A stretch of 10,957 nt of DNA from Flavobacteriales bacterium (GTDB lineage: Bacteria > Bacteroidota > Bacteroidia > Flavobacteriales > Flavobacteriaceae): the NCBI GenBank assembly GCA_027065935.1, contig JAMONI010000204.1, positions 1 to 10,957 on the forward strand. Direction: 5' to 3'. Every line of letters starts with the position of its first letter. Within the stretch, counting starts at the first letter, position 1. Below, one piece after another: positions 1-5,764 of the stretch. The notes beneath the pieces were generated by a model. The model was not told where the DNA came from and made no database searches. It saw only the letters and a program-made list of their open reading frames with translations. The translations under genes were made by a program, and so were the position numbers.

Positions 1-1140
1 CATTACGACGTCCAACCGGCCGACCCGATAGCCCTATGGGAATCCGACCCGTTTGAACCGGTTATTAAAAAAACGGATATCCACCCCGAAGGTGCAATAT
101 TCGCCCGCGGCGCTTCCGACGACAAAGGACAAATGTTCATGCATATCAAGGCGTTGGAATTTATGATTTCCCGAAATATATTACCGCTGAACGTAAAGAT
201 GATGGTGGAAGGCGAAGAAGAAGTAGGCTCCGAAAGTTTGGCTTGGTATGTGAAAAATAACACGGAAAAACTCAAAAACGACATCATTCTGATTTCCGAC
301 ACGGCCCTCATCGACAAAAACGTCCCGTCCATCACGGCGGGATTGCGCGGGTTGGCCGCTGTAGAGGTTAGCGTTCAAGGTCCCGACAGGGATCTGCATT
401 CGGGATTGTACGGAGGCGCCGTTGCCAATCCGGTTAATATCCTTGCCCGGCTCATCGCCCGGATGCATGATGAAAATAACAGAATTACCATTCCCGGTTT
501 TTATGACAAAGTAGTGGAATTTTCGCCCGAACTACGTCAGCTTATCAATTCCATACCTTTTGATGAAGAAAAATATAAAGCATCCATCGGCGTTAAGGCC
601 CTATGGGGAGAAAAAGGATTTACCACCCCGGAACGCGCATCCATCCGCCCCACCTTGGACGTAAACGGCATTTGGGGCGGTTATACCGGCGAAGGCAGCA
701 AAACCATTATTCCCTCCAAAGCTTCGGCCAAAATAACCATGCGCTTGGTCCCCGACCAAGAACCCGACGAAATAAGTGCGCTTTTTACGGATTATTTCAA
801 ACAAATAGCACCACCGTGCGTTCAAGTGGAAGTTAAAACGGCACACGGCGGTTATCCTTATATGATGCCCGTGGATCATCCCGGATACAAAGCGGCGGAA
901 AAAGCCCTTGCCAAAACCTTTGATTCCGAAGTTTACCCGTTCTTTACGGGAGGAAGCATTCCCATCGTCCCTTTGTTTGAAAAAGAATTAGGCGTCAAAT
1001 CGGTTTTGATGGGATTCGGTTTGGATTCCGACCGTATTCATTCCCCCAACGAAAACTTCGGATTGTGGAATTTCTTCAAAGGCATCGAAACCATTCCTTA
1101 TTTTTACCGCTATTTTAAAGAAGATTTCGACAAGTCATGA
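1..1140 (+). CDS. M20 family zinc dipeptidase, 5'-truncated by window edge
   Basis: Cytosolic metallopeptidase of the M20 (CNDP/PepV-like) family, which hydrolyses dipeptides or short peptides with a two-zinc site. The frame is open to base 1 and there is no start in the window, so the N-terminus is missing. By comparison with typical 450-460 aa relatives, roughly 80 residues are absent. Visible motifs, numbered from the first in-window codon, are: HYDVQP at 1-6 (zinc His1, catalytic-region Asp3), RGASDDKGQ around 42-50 (bridging Asp), EGEEEVGS around 70-77 (catalytic Glu plus zinc Glu), SDT with Asp100, LHSGLYGG with His133 (dimerisation-domain His), GGSIPIV, and HSPNENF with zinc His347. 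All expected metal and catalytic positions are therefore present. Family assignment is firm; substrate is unknown. The stop codon overlaps the next ATG as ATGA, which suggests one operon with the polyprenyl synthase. Confidence 0.93.
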   Translation, partial: HYDVQPADPIALWESDPFEPVIKKTDIHPEGAIFARGASDDKGQMFMHIKALEFMISRNILPLNVKMMVEGEEEVGSESLAWYVKNNTEKLKNDIILISDTALIDKNVPSITAGLRGLAAVEVSVQGPDRDLHSGLYGGAVANPVNILARLIARMHDENNRITIPGFYDKVVEFSPELRQLINSIPFDEEKYKASIGVKALWGEKGFTTPERASIRPTLDVNGIWGGYTGEGSKTIIPSKASAKITMRLVPDQEPDEISALFTDYFKQIAPPCVQVEVKTAHGGYPYMMPVDHPGYKAAEKALAKTFDSEVYPFFTGGSIPIVPLFEKELGVKSVLMGFGLDSDRIHSPNENFGLWNFFKGIETIPYFYRYFKEDFDKS

Positions 1141-2102
1141 ATGTAGAAAAATATCGAAAAACTTTCGAGCGATATTTGAAAGACGTCACCTTTCCGGAAC
1201 ATCCGGAAAATCTATATACCCCGGTACGGTATGCTTTGGAAACCGGCGGAAAAAGAATTCGGCCCGTGCTGACCATGATTGCTACGGAAGGCTACGGAAA
1301 ATCCGTTGTAGATGCCTTACCGGCAGCATCTACGGTAGAAATTTTTCACAATTTCACCTTGCTCCACGACGATGTTATGGATCACGCATCATTAAGGCGC
1401 GGAAAAGAAACGGTACATAAAAAATGGAATAAAAACATTGCCATGCTCTCCGGTGACGTGATGATTTTCATCGCACAAAAACTACTCGAAGTTTATCCGC
1501 CCTACGTGTTCAGAAGTTTACAAAGCTTGCTTAACCAAACCGCTATGGAAATTTGTGAGGGACAACAAATGGATATGGATTTTGAAGAAAGTGACGAAGT
1601 CGCGCTATCGCAATACATGGAAATGATCAAGCGAAAAACCGCCGTGTTGTTAGGCACTTCGTTGCAATACGGTGCCATTATCGCCGAGAAAAACGCCAAA
1701 GAACAATACGTACTTTACGAAGCCGGAGTCCATTTGGGCGAAGCTTTTCAAATCGCCGACGATTATCTGGATACTTTCGGCGACCAAAAATTCGGCAAAG
1801 AAAAAGCAGGTGACATCAAAGAAGGCAAGAAAACCTATCTCTACGTAAAATTGCTTGAAAAACTTAAGGATAAGGTTAAGAATGAGTTCGTTGTTCTTTA
1901 CAATAAAAAAGACAAATCCGACTCGGAAATCAAACGTATCATCCGTTTTTTTTCGGACTACGGCATTCCGTTATCCGCCAAAAACGAAATCCAAATCAAA
2001 ACCCAACAGTTCATCAATTTAATCAACAGCACCATGCTCGATGCCGAACACAAAAAACTTTTAATCAACATGGCGGAAGACTTATCGGAAAGAGTGGTGT
2101 GA
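1137..2102 (+). CDS. Polyprenyl diphosphate synthase (short-chain, FPP/GGPP-like)
   Basis: Trans-isoprenyl diphosphate synthase, 321 aa, a full-length member of its family. It condenses IPP with allylic diphosphates to make precursors for quinone side chains, carotenoids or other lipids. Motifs in order are: GGKRIRP (37-43), first Asp-rich motif DDVMD (78-82) followed by LRRG, KT at 167-168, FQ plus second Asp-rich motif DDYLD (208-212), and GDIKEGKKT after it. The first motif is the DDxxD form without the two-residue insertion, and Phe73 lies five residues before it. By the known chain-length rules this points to a C15-C20 product rather than a long-chain quinone tail; this is inference. The ATG overlaps the dipeptidase stop by 4 nt, consistent with translational coupling. 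Which isoprenoid pathway it serves cannot be told from the window. Confidence 0.93.
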   Translation: MNVEKYRKTFERYLKDVTFPEHPENLYTPVRYALETGGKRIRPVLTMIATEGYGKSVVDALPAASTVEIFHNFTLLHDDVMDHASLRRGKETVHKKWNKNIAMLSGDVMIFIAQKLLEVYPPYVFRSLQSLLNQTAMEICEGQQMDMDFEESDEVALSQYMEMIKRKTAVLLGTSLQYGAIIAEKNAKEQYVLYEAGVHLGEAFQIADDYLDTFGDQKFGKEKAGDIKEGKKTYLYVKLLEKLKDKVKNEFVVLYNKKDKSDSEIKRIIRFFSDYGIPLSAKNEIQIKTQQFINLINSTMLDAEHKKLLINMAEDLSERVV

Positions 2103-2112
2103 TGTTAATAAA

Positions 2113-2126
2113 AATTTATATATTTG
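2113..2126 (+). promoter_or_regulatory. Bacteroidota-type -7 promoter box (TATATTTG) for the lipoprotein gene
   Basis: The octamer TATATTTG at 2119-2126 fits the Bacteroidota sigma-ABfr consensus TAnnTTTG exactly. It lies 31 nt before the ATG at 2158, in an AT-rich 55-nt gap. No clear TTG -33 element is seen 17-23 nt upstream. The 14-mer AATTTATATATTTG is repeated exactly in front of the tRNA gene. Confidence 0.6.
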
Positions 2127-2157
2127 TCCATATTGACAAACTCAAAAATTAAAAATC

Positions 2158-3009
2158 ATGAAAAAAATTTTGTTGTTGCTTTTAGCCTTTTCTCTTTTGG
2201 CAGGTAAATGTAAAAAAAACGACGACCCTGCCGATGACGGCGGTGATGAACAAGTGTACGAATGCTTGCCCGAACAATTAAATTATACGGATCATGTGGA
2301 CCCTTCCGACAGTGACCAAACCCTTTACACTTATGAGGGCAACGCAATCAAAGAAAAGAAACTCAACTTTACCGCCAATGACGGCACGCCCGGCTCTTAT
2401 ACTTACAAATACTATTACATTGACAAAGCTAAGGGACTTCTTGACAGGATTGAAGTTTTTTCAAGCGGGCAACTAGTTGCGAAATTTTTATATACCATTC
2501 AAGGCGATTTAATTGTCAAAAGAAAACTTATCGTGGTATCTCAATCAGGTGATACTTGGTTTGATGCTTGGGAAGTCTTTTATACATATGACAGCAACGG
2601 AAAAATGATCAGGTTGCAAGTTAAAGATTACGACTTGTGGGACGAAGATGACGACGGCACACCCGAACCTACCGATGAAACGGCCGTTTATACCTATACG
2701 GGAGATAATGTGACAAATATCAAGTGGTACGATACCGCCGACATGAATACCGTTAAAGAAGAATACGACTTCGATTATGATACGGGCAAAAGAACGTTTG
2801 ACAATGTGGTTACTCAAACCTACCCTACCACCCGGGTGAATAACGTGACCCATACGGTTAGAAACATATACGGAAGCAATCCTACCACGGAAGAAACCTT
2901 TACTACGATTACCTATAACAATAAAGGATTCCCCACTTCCTTTGAAGTAAAAGACGACAGAAATAATCAATTATCGACCCTTGCCGTTACTTACGAAAAT
3001 TGCGATTAA
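2158..3009 (+). CDS. Secreted/lipoprotein-like protein with YD-like beta repeats
   Basis: Uncharacterised 283-aa exported protein. Residues 1-16 form a short basic-hydrophobic signal (MKKI followed by a Leu-rich core), then LAG-K-Cys18-KKNDDPADDGGDE. The acidic stretch after Cys18 is like the segment following the Cys of many Bacteroidota lipoproteins. However, Lys at -1 of the Cys breaks the normal lipobox ([G/A/S] before Cys), so lipidation is uncertain. The rest is mainly beta: recurring segments such as YTYEGNAIKEKKLNF, VFYTYDSNGKMIRLQVK, VYTYTGDNVTNIKWYD and ITYNNKGFPTSFEVK share a pattern of Y-x-Y, turn (G/N), then K/R plus hydrophobics, resembling YD/RHS-type repeats without the toxin part. 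It has its own promoter box and a strong terminator, so it is probably monocistronic. A cell-surface role is likely; no specific function can be assigned. Confidence 0.85.
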   Translation: MKKILLLLLAFSLLAGKCKKNDDPADDGGDEQVYECLPEQLNYTDHVDPSDSDQTLYTYEGNAIKEKKLNFTANDGTPGSYTYKYYYIDKAKGLLDRIEVFSSGQLVAKFLYTIQGDLIVKRKLIVVSQSGDTWFDAWEVFYTYDSNGKMIRLQVKDYDLWDEDDDGTPEPTDETAVYTYTGDNVTNIKWYDTADMNTVKEEYDFDYDTGKRTFDNVVTQTYPTTRVNNVTHTVRNIYGSNPTTEETFTTITYNNKGFPTSFEVKDDRNNQLSTLAVTYENCD

Positions 3010-3032
3010 CCCTGATAGCTTGAGAATTGCCT

Positions 3033-3065
3033 ATAGGACTACCGTTGCGGTAGTCCTATTTTTTT
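3033..3065 (+). terminator. Strong Rho-independent terminator after the lipoprotein gene
   Basis: A perfect 11-bp stem (ATAGGACTACC at 3033-3043 with GGTAGTCCTAT at 3049-3059) and a 5-nt loop GTTGC, followed by an uninterrupted T run to 3065. It lies 23 nt after the lipoprotein stop and is oriented for the plus strand. Its 3' arm contains the stop codon of convergent yggS. Read on the minus strand the hairpin is not followed by a T run. Confidence 0.93.
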
Positions 3066-3715
3066 CGTGCGCCGAAAATCCCCGTGCCGATGCGGATGAT
3101 ATTGGCTCCGTTACGCAGAGCGATTTCGTAATCGTGGGTCATACCCATGGATAAAAATTCGGCGGTTGGCACTTGTTTTCGTAGCACATCAAACTGGCGT
3201 TTCAGGTAAGCGAATTCTTTATCTACCTTTCTTATGTCGGGTGTGTTAGTGGCCATACCCATCAATCCCTTGAGTAAGGTATGGGGAAAGAGTCCGGCCC
3301 GGTATTTCTCCAGAAGTTCGGAATAAGCCTCTTCGGTCAAGCCGAATTTGGTTTCTTCTTCGGCTATTTTGATTTGAAACAAAAACGGTATCACCCGGTT
3401 GTGTTTCTCCGCTTGCTTATCTATCTCTCGTAATAATTTTTCGTTGTCCACACTATGAATAAGCCAAACGTAAGGGGCGATGTATTTTACCTTATTACGT
3501 TGCAGGTGACCTATCATGTGCCACCGGATATCTCCGGGCAGAAGGGGTTGCTTTTCCCTTAATTCCTGCACTTTATTTTCGCCGAAATCCCGTTGGCCGC
3601 AGTTGTAAGCCCGACGTAAGGTTTCAACGGGACGGGTTTTGGATACCGCCACCAACAAGCCGTCCGGGGGGAGTAATTTTTTATAAAATTCGATCTTCTT
3701 ACAAAGCTTGTCCAT
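3056..3715 (-). CDS. yggS: YggS/PROSC family PLP homeostasis protein
   Basis: PLP-binding alpha/beta-barrel protein of the YggS/PLPBP family, 219 aa, the usual length. It has no known catalytic reaction and controls free pyridoxal phosphate and amino-acid/keto-acid balance in the cytoplasm. Visible motifs are: VAVSKT with PLP lysine Lys26, FGENKVQE (44-51), WHMIGHLQRNK (65-75), IHSVD (86-90), KFGL (123-126), LKGLMGMAT, and the phosphate-binding segment SMGMTHDYEIAL with IRIGTGIFG near the C-terminus (189-215). The ATG at 3715 is 3 nt after the DUF1015 stop, so the two genes are co-transcribed and probably coupled. The stop codon (TAG, 3056-3058) sits within the hairpin of the convergent terminator, leaving only 46 nt between the two coding regions. 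Confidence 0.96.
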   Translation of the reverse strand: MDKLCKKIEFYKKLLPPDGLLVAVSKTRPVETLRRAYNCGQRDFGENKVQELREKQPLLPGDIRWHMIGHLQRNKVKYIAPYVWLIHSVDNEKLLREIDKQAEKHNRVIPFLFQIKIAEEETKFGLTEEAYSELLEKYRAGLFPHTLLKGLMGMATNTPDIRKVDKEFAYLKRQFDVLRKQVPTAEFLSMGMTHDYEIALRNGANIIRIGTGIFGARKK

Positions 3716-3718
3716 AAG

Positions 3719-4933
3719 TTAAAATTCATAAATAAACAAACCCGTAAGAAGTTTGGGATCGATATAAGTGCTTTTAGGAGGTAATGTAAGTCCTGCGTCG
3801 GCTACGGATTTGATTTCGTTAAAAGTGAGAGGATGCATGAAAAAACTCACCGTACATTGTTTTTCCTTAATACTTCGTAGCACACACTTCAGGCCCGGTT
3901 TTCCTTCGTGATAACGGATGATTTTGTTATTTCTCGGGTCGTTGATTTTTAAAATTCCTTGAATGATTTCGTCATTTAGGACCTCCACGTCGTTTTTTCC
4001 GTTTTTCAAGTTCTTTTCCGGTATGGTTATTTTATAATAATCGCCTTGCAGGAGTAATATCATTTCGTGTTTGCCGGGTTCTTCGAACTTGTCGAGTTTT
4101 TCAACTTTAAATTTTTCTTTAAGGCGTTCCAAGAAGATTTTTTCGTCCAATCCGTTCAGGTTTTTCAAGCCGCGATGAAAAGGATAAATTTTCAACCTGT
4201 CGAAAGGGATAAAGAACGAGAGCAGGTAGTTATATGCTTCGTTTCCGGTGTGGTAGGGATTGGCTTTTTTCATTTCTTCTTGCATGGCCAATGTGCTTTC
4301 CACCCGGTGATGTCCGTCGGCAATGTATAAGCGTTCTATCTTTGAAAACGCACGTTGCATAGCCTTCAAATCGTCGAAATCCGAAACCAACCATGCTTCG
4401 TAAACGGTTCCGTCGGTTGTGGAAAATTCATATTCGGGTACTTGCCCGATGTATTTATCCTGCAGTTCGTTAACCTCAGGATCGGAAGGATAGGTAAGCA
4501 TTACCGGATCGGCTTGAATTCTGACGTTTTTCAAATATTCGGCAAAGGCTTGCACGCGTTTTTGCAAGGTTTTTTCGTGTCGTAAAATCCGGCCCCCCTT
4601 ATAGTCTTCGACGGATGTTAAACCGACAATACCTACAAATACGTTTCCGGAAACATCCGTAATCCTCAGCACATATAAAAACGGTAAATAATCCTGTACG
4701 TAAATGCCTCGTTTTTTGAATTTCCCGAACTGTTTGCGAATGGCTCTGTATTTTTTTTCTTTCGGCAAACGCCGGATATAAGAACTGGCGATTATGTTTA
4801 AAAAAGAATACGGGTTGGTTTTGATGATGCGGTTTATTTCATGTTGGTTATATTGTTCGTAAGGATAAGAAGGAACGATACACACTTTGTTCCTCACGGG
4901 TCTGACGGCTTGAAAGGGTTGAATAATGGCCAT
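3719..4933 (-). CDS. DUF1015 family protein (ParB/SerK-like DGHHR motif)
   Basis: DUF1015 protein of 404 aa if started at ATG 4933. The open frame extends 5 codons further to a TTG at 4948, but family members characteristically start M-A-x-I-x-PF-x-A-x-RP, and here MAIIQPFQAVRP begins at 4933. Conserved signs are that N-terminus, NPYSFLNI (40-47), GRILRHEKT (114-122) and the signature ADGHHR (205-210). The DGHHR motif is shared with the ParB/Srx-like fold that includes archaeal SerK and staphylococcal SbnI, which are free-serine kinases. In many Bacteroidota I recall this family next to serC/serA, so a serine-kinase-like or serine-metabolism role is a reasonable hypothesis, not demonstrated. 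It is followed 3 nt later by yggS, a PLP protein, which fits an amino-acid link. No signal peptide or membrane segment is seen, so it is probably cytosolic. Confidence 0.9.
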   Translation of the reverse strand: MAIIQPFQAVRPVRNKVCIVPSYPYEQYNQHEINRIIKTNPYSFLNIIASSYIRRLPKEKKYRAIRKQFGKFKKRGIYVQDYLPFLYVLRITDVSGNVFVGIVGLTSVEDYKGGRILRHEKTLQKRVQAFAEYLKNVRIQADPVMLTYPSDPEVNELQDKYIGQVPEYEFSTTDGTVYEAWLVSDFDDLKAMQRAFSKIERLYIADGHHRVESTLAMQEEMKKANPYHTGNEAYNYLLSFFIPFDRLKIYPFHRGLKNLNGLDEKIFLERLKEKFKVEKLDKFEEPGKHEMILLLQGDYYKITIPEKNLKNGKNDVEVLNDEIIQGILKINDPRNNKIIRYHEGKPGLKCVLRSIKEKQCTVSFFMHPLTFNEIKSVADAGLTLPPKSTYIDPKLLTGLFIYEF

Positions 4934-4952
4934 ATTTCCGTTTTTCAACGAA

Positions 4953-4960
4953 AAAATATA
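4953..4960 (-). promoter_or_regulatory. Possible -7 box upstream of DUF1015-yggS
   Basis: On the minus strand TATATTTT occurs 19 nt before the DUF1015 ATG. It matches 7 of 8 positions of the TATATTTG box used twice elsewhere in the window. No TTG is found at the expected 17-23 nt distance (candidates lie about 8 and 26 nt away), so the assignment is weak. Confidence 0.3.
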
Positions 4961-4978
4961 AATAAAAACAAACTGTGT

Positions 4979-4996
4979 TTCTGATACAAATCAGAA
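4979..4996 (-). terminator. Perfect 7-bp inverted repeat after batE; weak terminator or operator
   Basis: TTCTGAT-TTGT-ATCAGAA on the minus strand, 12 nt after the batE stop and 45 nt before the DUF1015 ATG. A T-rich but interrupted stretch follows a few bases later. The stem has only two G-C pairs, so as an intrinsic terminator it is weak. The symmetry would equally suit a dimeric regulator acting on DUF1015-yggS. Confidence 0.35.
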
Positions 4997-5008
4997 TAGG
5001 GGTAATTT

Positions 5009-5764
5009 TTATAACTTCCTATAATTTTCTTTGGGTGTCCATCCTATTTTTCCGTCGGATAGCCTTATTTGCGCCCAAAAATCTTCTTCCCGAAGTATCT
5101 CTATTTTCTCTCCCGGAAATAATTTTTCTTGCGCTCCGGAATTGAGCGAAGGTTCGTCATACAGCCGTGCTTCTTTCTTCATAGCGACAGCATAGTTGCG
5201 ATGCTCCAACCGGTAAGCCGAATAGGCCGAAAACAAGAAAAACAACCATAACAAAACGAAAAACGGAAACAAATAAAAGGCTGTTTTCTTATACGTAACC
5301 TTTCGGGCATGCAAAAACACGGCCAATGATATCAATGCTGCCAATAAAAAAAGAAAACTCGTGTAGGTCCACACATCGGAACGGTACATCCGGACAAACT
5401 TCTTCCACCACTTTTTGTAAAAAATCTCGGGTAATGCTTCCCTGCTTGCTTGAAGTCCTCTTCTTACCACGTCCAAACTTTTACCGGCCGGCTTGTAGGA
5501 CGGATCCAAACGTAAAGCTTTTTCATAGTAATAAACGGCATCGAGCAAACGGTTTTGCCGGTAAGCCACGCGGCCTGCGTTGTAATATAACTCGGGGGCA
5601 TGGTATCCGGTTTTCGGAATTTCGGCATATAAACGTTCGGCCTCGGCATAAGCTTCCCTGTGGAAGAATTCGTTGGCCAACCGAAACAGACTGTCTGCTT
5701 TTTGCCGTTGGCCCCAAACCCCGACAAAGCACAAGAAAAACAAGGCGAAATATTTCCTTTTCAT
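5009..5764 (-). CDS. batE: BatE-like protein: TPR, two membrane segments, SH3
   Basis: Envelope protein of the Bacteroides aerotolerance (Bat) family, 251 aa. The order of parts is: signal peptide or anchor (1-19, ending VWGQ), tetratricopeptide repeats (about 20-95, with clear ELYYNAGRVAYRQNRLLDAVYYYEKALRLDP pattern), a basic linker, two transmembrane helices (about 131-152 and 162-183), and a C-terminal bacterial SH3 domain (about 190-251, with ARLYDEPSLNSG, LFPGEKIEIL and GWTPKENY). This architecture matches BatE. Its ATG at 5764 overlaps the batD stop as ATGA, so translation is coupled to batD. Bat proteins are linked to oxygen tolerance and to envelope assembly with MoxR ATPases, but their biochemical role is unsettled. 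The name rests on domain order and on the batD neighbour. Confidence 0.88.
   Translation of the reverse strand: MKRKYFALFFLCFVGVWGQRQKADSLFRLANEFFHREAYAEAERLYAEIPKTGYHAPELYYNAGRVAYRQNRLLDAVYYYEKALRLDPSYKPAGKSLDVVRRGLQASREALPEIFYKKWWKKFVRMYRSDVWTYTSFLFLLAALISLAVFLHARKVTYKKTAFYLFPFFVLLWLFFLFSAYSAYRLEHRNYAVAMKKEARLYDEPSLNSGAQEKLFPGEKIEILREEDFWAQIRLSDGKIGWTPKENYRKL

Noticed and set aside
133..135. ATG at 133 as the start of the dipeptidase
   Set aside because: Zinc and catalytic motifs (HYDVQP, RGASDDKGQ) lie upstream in the same frame, so the gene begins before the window.
2545..2970. 141-aa open frame on the minus strand inside the lipoprotein gene
   Set aside because: It lies wholly within the lipoprotein gene, which has signal peptide, promoter and terminator support.
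4934..4948. TTG start adding five residues to DUF1015
   Set aside because: The family begins with MAxIxPF, which matches the ATG at 4933.
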